Assembly: GCA_947591175.1 (NCBI GenBank)
Contig: CANQDB010000038.1
Coordinates: 1-11,179, forward strand
Direction: 5' to 3'
Length of the DNA stretch: 11,179 bases
Source of the DNA: an uncultured Bacilli bacterium
GTDB lineage: Bacteria; Bacillota_I; Bacilli_A; RF39; UBA660
Of this stretch, positions 5,530 to 11,179 are shown piece by piece. Each line of letters begins with the position of its first letter. Position 1 is the stretch's first letter. The notes beneath the pieces were generated by a model that was not told the origin of the DNA, ran no database searches, and was given only the letters and a program-made list of their open reading frames with translations. Made by a program: the position numbers and the translations under genes.

Positions 5530-5970
5530 ATGGAAAAAAAGAAATACGACGAGTTAGTAGAGAAACATAAACCGCATGAGACGAGAGTCCAAAATGCGTT
5601 TATTGCTTTTGTGACGGGAGGGTTAGTTGGAGTACTTGGTCAATTTTTAGTAGATTTTTATTCGTGGTGGCTTCACATTAGTTCAAAAGATGCTTCTACT
5701 TTTATGATAATTACCCTTATTTTCTTTGCTTCGTTGTTTACAGCCTTGGGCTTTTTCGACAAATGGGTAACCTTTGCTAGATGCGGCTTAATTATACCGA
5801 TTACCGGTTTTGCCCACTCCATGACGAGTGCTGGAATTGAGTATCGTAAAGAAGGGCCGATTTACGGAATTGGAAGCAATATTTTTAAACTGGCGGGAAG
5901 TGTTATTTTGTACGGTGTTGTTTCCGCGTGGTTCTTTGGCCTTTTAAGGTTAATTATTATGGGAGGATAG
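5530..5970 (+). CDS. spoVAC: Stage V sporulation protein AC, SpoVA dipicolinate channel subunit
   Basis: A 146-aa integral membrane protein of the SpoVAC/SpoVAEb family. In the forespore inner membrane the SpoVA complex imports Ca-dipicolinic acid during sporulation and releases it at germination; B. subtilis SpoVAC can act as a mechanosensitive channel. A short charged N-terminus (1-18) is followed by hydrophobic segments at about 20-42, 56-76, 83-101 and 118-144. The family signature 'GLIIPITGFAHSMTSAGIEY' (86-105) and 'GPIYGIGSNIFKLAGSVILY' (109-128) is intact. The length is close to the usual 150 aa. RBS AGGTGA (5518-5523) lies 6 nt before the ATG; an overlapping out-of-frame ATG at 5526 is not used. 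It is first in a three-gene operon, with spoVAD starting 4 nt after its TAG stop. Confidence 0.95.
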   Translation: MEKKKYDELVEKHKPHETRVQNAFIAFVTGGLVGVLGQFLVDFYSWWLHISSKDASTFMIITLIFFASLFTALGFFDKWVTFARCGLIIPITGFAHSMTSAGIEYRKEGPIYGIGSNIFKLAGSVILYGVVSAWFFGLLRLIIMGG

Positions 5971-5974
5971 GACG

Positions 5975-6970
5975 ATGACACAACGATATAAAAATGTTTA
6001 CGTACAAGATACTTCGACAGTATCTGGTCCTTATGAAAAAAAGGGACCTTTAGGGAAATACTTCGATAAAAGTTACGACGACTTATATAATAATGAAAAG
6101 ACTTGGGAACAGGCCGAGGTCCGTCTTTTAAAAGATAGTTTCGATATTTTACTTAATAAGGTGCATTTAAAAAAAGAGAATGTCGATTTAGTTATTTCAG
6201 GGGATTTATTAAATCAGATTACTTCTTCGTGTTATGCTGTAGAGCCATTGAAGATACCGTTTTTAGGAATCTATAGTGCTTGTGCAACTTCGATGGAGGG
6301 AGTTATTATCGGGGCTAACTTTGTGGAAAGTGGACAAGCAGAAAAGGTGATTTGTGCAACATCAAGTCACAATATGGGAAGTGAAAAACAATTCCGTAAT
6401 CCGACGGAATATGGAGCACCTAAACCAAGTACGGCAACTTTTACGGCGACTGGAGGGGCAAGTCTTTTACTTTCGAATGAAAAAAGTGATGTTAGAGTCG
6501 AGAGTTCGACTATCGGGATTATTCAAGATTTAGGTCAAACTGACCCATTACATATGGGTGCAGTTATGGCTCCGGCGGCCGCGGATACAATTTACCGGCA
6601 TCTTACTGATTTAAAAAGAGATGTTAATTATTACGATATGATTTTAACTGGCGACTTAGGTGTCTATGGTAAAGAGATTTTAATCGATTATATGAAGACT
6701 GAATATGGAATCGATTTACAGGGTAACTATAACGACTGTGGGACAATGCTATATAATTTGGCTGATCAAAAAGAAGTTCTAGCCGGAGGAAGTGGACCTG
6801 TCTGTAGTGCACTTGTCAATTATGGCTATATCTATAAACTTTTGAAAAAGAAAACCGTAAAGCGAGTTTTATTCGTGACGACTGGGGCTTTATTTTCACC
6901 AACTTTTGCTTATCAACATCAATCTATTTTAAGTATTGCCCATGCTGTCAGTTGGGAGGTCGTAGAATGA
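5975..6970 (+). CDS. spoVAD: Stage V sporulation protein AD, dipicolinate-binding SpoVA subunit
   Basis: A 331-aa soluble protein with a thiolase-like fold (family about 335-340 aa, so full length). B. subtilis SpoVAD binds dipicolinic acid directly and belongs to the forespore uptake machinery. Visible signatures are 'GDLLNQI' (76-82), 'YSACATSMEG' (100-109) with Cys103 at the thiolase nucleophile position, the 'SSHNMGSEKQFRNPTEYGAP' segment (130-149), 'PAAADTIYRHL' (200-210), 'GDLGVYGKEIL' (226-236) and the C-terminal 'FVTTGALFSP' (300-309). RBS GGGAGG (5961-5966) overlaps the end of spoVAC. Its TGA stop overlaps the ATG of spoVAEb in an ATGA arrangement, indicating translational coupling. 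Confidence 0.96.
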   Translation: MTQRYKNVYVQDTSTVSGPYEKKGPLGKYFDKSYDDLYNNEKTWEQAEVRLLKDSFDILLNKVHLKKENVDLVISGDLLNQITSSCYAVEPLKIPFLGIYSACATSMEGVIIGANFVESGQAEKVICATSSHNMGSEKQFRNPTEYGAPKPSTATFTATGGASLLLSNEKSDVRVESSTIGIIQDLGQTDPLHMGAVMAPAAADTIYRHLTDLKRDVNYYDMILTGDLGVYGKEILIDYMKTEYGIDLQGNYNDCGTMLYNLADQKEVLAGGSGPVCSALVNYGYIYKLLKKKTVKRVLFVTTGALFSPTFAYQHQSILSIAHAVSWEVVE

Positions 6971-7323
6971 TTCAAACTTATATTTATTCTTTTCTTTTTG
7001 CGGGTGCCGTCTGTTTAATTGCGCAAATTATTTTGGACAATACGAAATTGACAGCTGGCCACATCACATCTATTTTTGTAGTCGTCGGAGCTTTCCTTGA
7101 TACTTTTAACATCTACGATATGATAGTAAACTTCGTTGGGGCAGGGGCATTGGTTCCAATTACAAGTTTTGGACATTTACTTACCCATGGGGCGATGGCT
7201 AAGGCCGCGGATTATGGTATTGTCGGTCTTACCATGGGTATGTTCGACTTTTCTTCTTCTGGAATAGTCGTAGCCATCGTATTTACTTTCTTCTTTGCTT
7301 TATTCTTCCGTCCTAAGGATTAA
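6967..7323 (+). CDS. spoVAE: Stage V sporulation protein AE (SpoVAEb), SpoVA channel subunit
   Basis: A 118-aa hydrophobic protein of the SpoVAC/SpoVAEb family. Hydrophobic segments lie at about 5-23, 33-46, 52-70 and 97-114. The family motif 'GAGALVPITSFGHLLTHGAM' (58-77) parallels the GLIIPITGFAHS motif of SpoVAC. The ATG at 6967 is preferred over an in-frame TTG at 6952 because GGGAGG (6954-6959) gives a normal spacing and the homologous region begins there; it overlaps the spoVAD stop by 4 nt. The C-D-Eb set equals the minimal SpoVA complement of many clostridia; spoVAA, spoVAB, spoVAEa and spoVAF are not in the window. A terminator follows at once, so the operon ends here. Confidence 0.95.
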   Translation: MIQTYIYSFLFAGAVCLIAQIILDNTKLTAGHITSIFVVVGAFLDTFNIYDMIVNFVGAGALVPITSFGHLLTHGAMAKAADYGIVGLTMGMFDFSSSGIVVAIVFTFFFALFFRPKD

Positions 7324-7339
7324 ACTCCTTAGGTTTTTT
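7312..7339 (+). terminator. Rho-independent terminator of the spoVA operon
   Basis: Perfect 8-bp stem CCTAAGGA (7312-7319) / TCCTTAGG (7326-7333), 6-nt loop, then six T (7334-7339). The left arm includes the last sense codons of spoVAE, and the TAA stop lies in the loop. Confidence 0.95.
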
Positions 7340-7343
7340 GATT

Positions 7344-7369
7344 AAAAAAAGGAATGCTTTTACGCATTC
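7344..7369 (-). terminator. Rho-independent terminator of the RNHCP gene
   Basis: On the minus strand: GAATGC (7369-7364), 6-nt loop holding the TAA stop (7362-7360), GCATTC (7357-7352), then C and seven T (A run at 7344-7350). It lies back to back with the spoVA terminator, so the two converging units are insulated. Confidence 0.85.
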
Positions 7370-7662
7370 TTCGATAACTCGATAATCAAATCCATATTGT
7401 CGTCTTTAGCCATGATATTTTTATGTTGTTGATGACATTTTTTACACTCGTAAATTATCTTATAGGTATCTTTAAATTTCTCAATACCAATGGGAACTAA
7501 TATGCCTTGGCAGGGGTTAGCACGATCTCCTGGCATGATATCTACGTGACGTGAATATAGGCAAAAAGGGCAATGGTCTCTTGCTGTATAATTAAGTTTT
7601 GCAACAGGTTTTCCACAATGGATACAGGTAAAACTCTCATCTTTCATCGTAAATCTCTTCAT
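7360..7662 (-). CDS. RNHCP domain protein (zinc-ribbon type, small)
   Basis: A 100-aa protein matching the RNHCP family, named after an Arg-Asn-His-Cys-Pro motif; its biochemical role is not known to me. Two cysteine pairs suggest metal binding: C13-x2-C16 'CIHC' with C31-x2-C34 'CPFC', and later C73-x2-C76 'CKKC' with a further C51. Conserved 'SRHVDIMPGDRANPCQG' (37-53) and 'AKDDN' (85-89) are clear. The name motif reads RDHCP here (28-32), an Asn-to-Asp change. The AGGAG ribosome binding site (7672-7668) lies 5 nt before the ATG at 7662; an in-frame ATG five codons on is less well placed. It sits 46 nt downstream of tRNA-Ser on the same strand, with a weak hairpin between. Confidence 0.85.
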   Translation of the reverse strand: MKRFTMKDESFTCIHCGKPVAKLNYTARDHCPFCLYSRHVDIMPGDRANPCQGILVPIGIEKFKDTYKIIYECKKCHQQHKNIMAKDDNMDLIIELSKNA

Positions 7663-7676
7663 AAAGGCTCCTATAG

Positions 7677-7699
7677 AAAAAAATCCTTAACGGACTTTA
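7677..7699 (-). terminator. Probable weak terminator after tRNA-Ser
   Basis: On the minus strand AGTCC, loop GTTAA, GGATT, followed by a T run (A run at 7677-7683). One G-T pair is needed in the stem; A-T pairing with the T run can extend it. It may let some transcription continue into the RNHCP gene. Confidence 0.5.
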
Positions 7700-7708
7700 T
7701 CAACACAA

Positions 7709-7798
7709 TGGCGGAGAGTTAGGGATTTGAACCCTAGGAACGCAAGAACGTTCACGGCATTTCGAGTGCCGCACTTTCGACCACTCAGACAACTCTCC
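7709..7798 (-). tRNA. tRNA-Ser (anticodon CGA)
   Basis: A complete class II tRNA of 90 nt including encoded CCA (7711-7709). The acceptor stem GGAGAGT (7798-7792) pairs with ACTCTCC (7719-7713), discriminator G. The anticodon stem CGGCA/TGCCG encloses the loop CTCGAAA, so the anticodon is CGA (7764-7762), reading UCG. The long variable arm has a GAACG/CGTTC stem, typical of serine tRNA, and the T loop is TTCAAAT. Confidence 0.96.
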
Positions 7799-7814
7799 GT
7801 TTGGTAACAGGTTT

Positions 7815-7843
7815 ATTATAACGCAAAGTTTTTAAAATGTGAA
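7815..7843 (-). promoter_or_regulatory. Sigma-A promoter of tRNA-Ser
   Basis: On the minus strand: TTCACA (7843-7838), 17-nt spacer, TATAAT (7820-7815). The -10 ends 17 nt before the mature tRNA 5' end. It is divergent from the scpA promoter, with only 6 nt between the two -35 boxes. Confidence 0.85.
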
Positions 7844-7849
7844 TATTGT

Positions 7850-7878
7850 TTGACGGATTTTTTGGTATTCGTTATAAT
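7850..7878 (+). promoter_or_regulatory. Sigma-A promoter of scpA-scpB
   Basis: TTGACG (7850-7855), 17-nt spacer, TATAAT (7873-7878): one mismatch from the sigma-A consensus. It is the strongest match in the window, consistent with housekeeping expression. Confidence 0.9.
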
Positions 7879-7908
7879 ATTTATAGCAAATCGTAAAGGA
7901 GGTTACCG

Positions 7909-8634
7909 ATGGAATACGAAGTTAAAATCGATCAATTTGAAGGACCTCTCGATTTACTTTTACATTTGATAAAAGAGAACAAGATGGATTTATTTGATAT
8001 CAAAATCGAAGTTATCACCGAAGAGTATTTAAAATATATCCAAAGTATGGAAAAATTGAATTTGAATATTGCCAGTGAATATCTAGTCATGGCTTCGGAG
8101 TTAATGGAAATGAAGTCCAAGATGTTGTTACCACGTCACGAAGAAGAAACTTTAGAAGAGGAAGAAGATCCTAAGACTAATTTGGTAAATCGTTTAATCG
8201 AGTATCAACGTTACAAAGACATGACGGAAAACTTTCGCGAATTAGAGGAAATTCGACACGAATTTTACACGAAGTTACCAGAAAAACTAACGGAATATCG
8301 CGATGAAAAGACGATTATCAGTACGGATGTTACGTTAGATGATTTAGTGGCTGCTTTCGAACGGTTTTTGAAACAGAAAAAAGAAGAAAAACCGTTGGAG
8401 ACAAAAGTGACAAGGCGGGAAATTACAGTCGAAGAAAGAAGGAAATCGATTAAGAGCATTTTGAAGACTAAAAAACGGGTATCTTTTTTTGATTTATTCG
8501 ATGTCTTGACGAAAGAATATATCGTGGTTACATTTTTAACGATTTTAGAAATGGCAAAAGATCACGAGTTAGTAATCGAACAAGAGGGAAACTTCGAATC
8601 GATTTACTGTTCTAATAAAGAGGTGAAAGCATGA
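7909..8634 (+). CDS. scpA: Segregation and condensation protein A (kleisin of the SMC complex)
   Basis: A 241-aa kleisin that bridges the two SMC ATPase heads and binds the ScpB dimer, forming the bacterial condensin that organises and segregates the chromosome. The N-terminal block 'YEVKIDQFEGPLDLLLHLIK' (3-22) and 'DLFDIKIEVITEEYLKYI' are the family hallmark, followed by 'ASEYLVMASELMEMKSKMLL' (the helix contacting the SMC neck). The middle (about 80-175) is charged and helical, and the C-terminal winged-helix part is 'FFDLFDVLTKEYIVVTFLTILEM'. Length is normal for the family (about 240-260). RBS AAAGGAGG (7895-7902) lies 6 nt before the ATG. It overlaps scpB by 4 nt (ATGA) and shares its promoter. 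Confidence 0.97.
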   Translation: MEYEVKIDQFEGPLDLLLHLIKENKMDLFDIKIEVITEEYLKYIQSMEKLNLNIASEYLVMASELMEMKSKMLLPRHEEETLEEEEDPKTNLVNRLIEYQRYKDMTENFRELEEIRHEFYTKLPEKLTEYRDEKTIISTDVTLDDLVAAFERFLKQKKEEKPLETKVTRREITVEERRKSIKSILKTKKRVSFFDLFDVLTKEYIVVTFLTILEMAKDHELVIEQEGNFESIYCSNKEVKA

Positions 8635-9233
8635 TGGAAGAAGTTAATTTAGAGGCGGTCTTAGAAGGGCTTCTCTTTGTCGTTGGGGAAGATGGCTTAA
8701 CTTTAAATCAAATTACTTCGATTTTGGAAGTCGATGAAGAAGAAGCAAAGAAGTTAGTTAGTTCGTTAAGAGAAAAGTACGAAGAAGCAAGTCGCGGAAT
8801 TCGCATTCATTTTTTAGGAGATACTTTTAAATTGACGACTAAACAGGAACACAAAGATTATTATAAAAAGTTGATTGAAAATCCGGAGACTAATTTCTTA
8901 AGTCAGGCTGCTTTGGAGACTTTGGCAATTATTGCTTACAATCAACCACTTACTAGAGTTAAGGTCGACGAGATAAGAGGAGTTGGAAGCCACCAATTAA
9001 TTAGGAAACTTGTTGCTAAAGGGTTCGTCAAAGAAGTAGGGCGAAGTGACTTGCCAGGTCGACCAATTCTTTATGCTACGACGCATGAGTTTTTGGATTA
9101 TTTTGGGTTGTCGACGATCGAAGATTTACCTCCCATGGATACCTTTATCGATAATGGTGGGGGTTATGTGGATGAAGTCGATTTGTACGAATCACGTTAT
9201 CATGAAACTAGTCAAGAAGAGGATGATAGCTAA
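8631..9233 (+). CDS. scpB: Segregation and condensation protein B
   Basis: A 200-aa partner of ScpA that works as a dimer within the SMC-ScpA-ScpB condensin. It holds two winged-helix domains: residues about 1-85 ('LEAVLEGLLFVVGEDGLTLNQITSIL...') and 86-165, where the signature 'LSQAALETLAIIAYNQPLTR' is followed by 'VDEIRGVGSHQLIRKLVAKG' and 'GRSDLPGRPILYATTHEFLDYFGL'. The last 30 residues are acidic and poorly conserved, as usual. The start is ATGATG at 8631; AGGTGA (8621-8626) is 4 nt from the first and 7 nt from the second ATG, so Met at 8634 is equally possible and would remove one residue. Confidence 0.97.
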   Translation: MMEEVNLEAVLEGLLFVVGEDGLTLNQITSILEVDEEEAKKLVSSLREKYEEASRGIRIHFLGDTFKLTTKQEHKDYYKKLIENPETNFLSQAALETLAIIAYNQPLTRVKVDEIRGVGSHQLIRKLVAKGFVKEVGRSDLPGRPILYATTHEFLDYFGLSTIEDLPPMDTFIDNGGGYVDEVDLYESRYHETSQEEDDS

Positions 9234-9247
9234 AATCTCCTTTTTTT
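9218..9247 (+). terminator. Possible weak terminator after scpB
   Basis: AGAGGAT (9218-9224) pairs with ATCTCCT (9235-9241) with one mismatch and one G-T pair, followed by seven T (9241-9247). The stop codon lies in the loop. Confidence 0.35.
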
Positions 9248-9251
9248 GGTA

Positions 9252-9280
9252 TTGACTCTCAAACTTATGTATGCTATTCT
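9252..9280 (+). promoter_or_regulatory. Sigma-A promoter of the PcfJ-domain gene
   Basis: TTGACT (9252-9257), 17-nt spacer, TATTCT (9275-9280) with TG at 9272-9273, an extended -10. This makes the PcfJ-type gene an independent unit from scpAB. Confidence 0.75.
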
Positions 9281-9298
9281 AGTTTTGGGTGACGAAGT

Positions 9299-10813
9299 AT
9301 GGAACAACTTTCTTTTAATGATACATTTACGGACTATGTTTTTCGTAAGCCTCCTTTGACGAAAGAAGTAACATGTTGGAAAAAATATGAGGATATTCCT
9401 CCAGAAGTAATTAGTTTTATTGATAGAAAATTAAGTGAGATGGTTATCGAAGATAGTTCTTCACATAAGCTTTATTGTTCTAATTGTTTTAATTTGCTCG
9501 AAGATGGGGTCTGCCTAAATTGTCACAAAGAATATAAAAATTTAGATAATAGTAAATATCACATAGAAGCAGTAATAGATGATTTAAAAATTGCTATGAG
9601 TGTTAACTATTTTTATGCATTCGATATTCACGATGGTGAAGTTTATTTGTATGTCCTTAAGAATAAGCATATTTTTGCTGTTCAATTCGCCCATGATAAC
9701 ATTAGATCAAACTATCCTAGTATTGAGAAAGTTTATCATGTTACGAAAGATGGAATTACGGATATTTATGAGAAGAAAGATTATTACTTTGCTGATTACG
9801 ATAAGGAGTATAAGTCATTAGAAGCGGATGAAGAAAATTTACCTTTAACTGCAATGGAGAAATTTGATTGGATAGATGATTATAAGGACGCCTTTTTATA
9901 TCTTGATAATTTGGAAGATTTAAAACAAGTACCTTTTTATAAGTACAGTTACATATGGGAAGGAAAAGATTTTTTGGATAGTTCTATGTTACATCTTTCA
10001 TCTCTTACTTGTTATCCTATTTATTACCGGACTTTTGAGTATTTAATTAAAATGAAACTTTATAACTTGGCTTTTCATGCATCTAATTTGATTGCTTACA
10101 AAGGTAATTTTAAGGATACTTTTGGGGTTGAAAAAAAGTATTATCCATTAATGAAAGAAATGGATATCACTTATGCCCAACTTGATTTTTTAAGAAAATT
10201 TCCAACTTTCAATAAGGATGTTATTAGATTTTTTGACCAGAACGATTATCTGATGGATGATCTTTCTAGATATGTATCTTTCGAAAAATTAAAGGATTAT
10301 TTTGACGAGCAAAATTTACGAAAAGATAATTTGTTTGAGTATTGTGATTATATTGATGCGGCCGAAACTTTAGGCATGAATATGCATGATAAAAGAGTGC
10401 TATTCCCTTCAAATCTTTTGGAAGCACACGATCAAACTTTGGCTAAGAAAATAGCAGATAAATCTCCAGAGATAGATGAAAAAATTAAAAAGCTTTCTTC
10501 TTTTCTTACTGTTAATAATTTTGAAGATGATAAATACGTTATTTTTCCTGCCAAAAGTGTGCAAGATTTAATCGATGAAAGTAGACAAATGTCTAATTGT
10601 GTTAGAACTTACGCTAAACAATACAGTGATAATATTTGTCAAATTTATTTTATGCGTTTAAAAGAAAGTCCCCAAAAATCACTAGTAACTATTGAGGTTA
10701 GAAATGGCAAAATAGTCCAGGCTAGGAGCAAGTTCAACAATGATGTTCTAGAAAATGAAAAGAAAGTGCTAACTATTTGGGAAAGACAATTGTTACCAAT
10801 TATGATAGAATAG
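9299..10813 (+). CDS. PcfJ domain-containing protein with N-terminal zinc ribbon
   Basis: A 504-aa soluble protein. The C-terminal 140 residues match the PcfJ-like family, named after a protein of the conjugative plasmid pCF10 but also found in many gut Firmicutes chromosomes; its molecular function is unknown. Visible marks are 'LFPSNLLEAHDQ' (368-379), then 'YVIFPAKSVQDLIDESRQMS' (413-432) and 'NCVRTYA...ICQIYFMRLKE' (433-456), then 'TIEVRNGKIVQARSKFN' (464-480) and a final 'VLTIWERQLL'. A four-cysteine ribbon lies near the N-terminus (C60, C63, C72, C75). Residues 85-175 are beta-rich; 190-350 are helical with many Tyr, Phe and Asp. A GGGTGA ribosome binding site (about 9287-9292) precedes the ATG. 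No relaxase, integrase or transposase lies nearby, so it is a solitary accessory gene between scpB and tRNA-Leu. Confidence 0.82.
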   Translation: MEQLSFNDTFTDYVFRKPPLTKEVTCWKKYEDIPPEVISFIDRKLSEMVIEDSSSHKLYCSNCFNLLEDGVCLNCHKEYKNLDNSKYHIEAVIDDLKIAMSVNYFYAFDIHDGEVYLYVLKNKHIFAVQFAHDNIRSNYPSIEKVYHVTKDGITDIYEKKDYYFADYDKEYKSLEADEENLPLTAMEKFDWIDDYKDAFLYLDNLEDLKQVPFYKYSYIWEGKDFLDSSMLHLSSLTCYPIYYRTFEYLIKMKLYNLAFHASNLIAYKGNFKDTFGVEKKYYPLMKEMDITYAQLDFLRKFPTFNKDVIRFFDQNDYLMDDLSRYVSFEKLKDYFDEQNLRKDNLFEYCDYIDAAETLGMNMHDKRVLFPSNLLEAHDQTLAKKIADKSPEIDEKIKKLSSFLTVNNFEDDKYVIFPAKSVQDLIDESRQMSNCVRTYAKQYSDNICQIYFMRLKESPQKSLVTIEVRNGKIVQARSKFNNDVLENEKKVLTIWERQLLPIMIE

Positions 10814-10814
10814 T

Positions 10815-10840
10815 AAAAAAAATCCACAATTTTTTGTGGA
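10815..10840 (-). terminator. Terminator hairpin after the PcfJ-domain gene, best formed on the minus strand
   Basis: TCCACAA (10823-10829) / TTGTGGA (10834-10840) is a perfect 7-bp stem with a TTTT loop. On the minus strand it is followed by eight T (A run at 10815-10822), a canonical terminator. On the plus strand the tail is AAAACTTTTCTTTTT, so it would stop the PcfJ transcript less efficiently. Confidence 0.65.
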
Positions 10841-10855
10841 AAACTTTTCTTTTTA

Positions 10856-10864
10856 TGGTATAAT
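10856..10864 (+). promoter_or_regulatory. Extended -10 promoter of tRNA-Leu
   Basis: TGGTATAAT, a perfect extended -10, ends 14 nt before the mature tRNA. No good -35 exists at 17 nt; the TTGTGG at 10834-10839 would need a 19-nt spacer and lies within the terminator hairpin. Confidence 0.7.
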
Positions 10865-10878
10865 CTATTTTGTAACTT

Positions 10879-10965
10879 GCCTTAGTGGCGGAATTGGTAG
10901 ACGCGCTGGACTCAAAATCCAGTGATGGCAACATCGTATGGGTTCAAGTCCCTTCTAAGGCACCA
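10879..10965 (+). tRNA. tRNA-Leu (anticodon CAA)
   Basis: A complete class II tRNA of 87 nt including encoded CCA (10963-10965). The acceptor GCCTTAG (10879-10885) pairs with CTAAGGC (10955-10961), discriminator A. The anticodon stem CTGGA/TCCAG encloses CTCAAAA, so the anticodon is CAA (10913-10915), reading UUG. The variable arm TGATGGCAACATCG has a GATG/CATC stem, and the T loop is TTCAAGT. Confidence 0.96.
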
Positions 10966-10975
10966 ATGTGATAGG

Positions 10976-11006
10976 AAACTCAAATTCGTATGGTTGAGTT
11001 TTTTTA
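10976..11006 (+). terminator. Rho-independent terminator of tRNA-Leu
   Basis: AACTCAA (10977-10983) pairs with TTGAGTT (10994-11000), extendable by one A-T pair, with a 10-nt loop and five further T (11001-11005). Confidence 0.85.
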
Positions 11007-11089
11007 ATGAAAAGTTATGTTAAACCAAATGGCTGATAATTAATTATGATATTCAGCATAAGCAATATTCAAATCAATTGGCATAGGGA

Positions 11090-11147
11090 TATCAAATATT
11101 TTGATAAAATAACTAACTTTAAAAATTTGATAAACAAATCAAATTTT
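11090..11147. repeat. Two AT-rich inverted repeats sharing an ATCAAA/TTTGAT core
   Basis: The first is TATCAAA (11090-11096) / TTTGATA (11100-11106) with a 3-nt loop. The second is AAAATTTGAT (11122-11131) / ATCAAATTTT (11138-11147) with a 6-nt loop. The rest of 11007-11179 is AT-rich, has no plausible reading frame or RNA gene that I can see, and lacks a T-run typical of terminators. These could be an operator for a gene beyond the window or chance in AT-rich DNA. Confidence 0.4.
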
Positions 11148-11179
11148 ATGTGACATAAATAAAATACTAAAATTAAAAC

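Noticed and set aside
6950..8640. Genetic code 4 (TGA read as Trp), given the AT-rich, Mollicutes-like look
   Set aside because: spoVAD and scpA both end at TGA at normal family length, with overlapping starts of the next genes, so TGA is a stop.
9600..9821. 73-aa frame inside the PcfJ-domain gene
   Set aside because: Overlaps the real gene in another frame, without initiation signals, and with a composition typical of a shadow frame.
10645..10827. Leftward 60-aa frame ending the PcfJ-domain gene
   Set aside because: Antisense to the conserved PcfJ core; no promoter or ribosome binding site.
1..11179. CRISPR array or riboswitch
   Set aside because: No regularly spaced direct repeats were seen, and leaders before genes are too short (under about 120 nt) and lack recognisable riboswitch signatures.

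Overview
The window comes from an AT-rich, spore-forming Bacillota (Firmicutes) bacterium. The evidence is: sporulation genes (C-terminus of a DacF-type carboxypeptidase, a SigF-like sigma factor, spoVAC-spoVAD-spoVAEb), the smc partners scpA and scpB, strong purine-rich ribosome binding sites, and sigma-A promoters with exact 17-nt spacers. TGA is a stop here (spoVAD and scpA both end in TGA at the family's normal length), so the standard code applies. An uncultured gut-type Bacilli lineage near Erysipelotrichales/RF39 is my guess from the accessory protein types; it is not proven.

Layout. 3-455: 3' end of a dacF-like gene. 526-1748: a DUF2441/ADP-ribosyltransferase-fold-like protein and a 176-aa orphan, each with its own sigma-A promoter. 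1814-2550: a near-perfect Spo0A box, then the SigF-like gene. 2569-5416: a leftward two-gene operon of unknown function. 5484-7339: a forespore-type promoter, spoVAC-D-Eb and a terminator. 7360-7798: leftward RNHCP zinc-ribbon gene and tRNA-Ser(CGA). 7850-9233: scpA-scpB. 9252-10813: a solitary PcfJ-domain gene. 10859-11006: tRNA-Leu(CAA) with terminator. 11007-11179: AT-rich, non-coding, two inverted repeats.

How it fits together. In Bacillus subtilis the order is dacF-spoIIAA-spoIIAB-sigF-spoVA. Here the backbone dacF...sigF...spoVA is kept, but spoIIAA and spoIIAB are missing from their usual place and accessory genes fill both gaps. The regulatory sequence still reads as a sporulation cascade: a Spo0A box at about -37 to -48 from a predicted start for the sigma gene, and a GTATA-N17-CATACTA sigma-F/G-type promoter for the SpoVA dipicolinate channel. 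The strongest candidates for something undescribed are the leftward pair (a 613-aa helical-repeat protein and a 334-aa protein with a RelE/HigB-like C-terminus) and the unusual control of the sigma factor without adjacent spoIIAA/AB.
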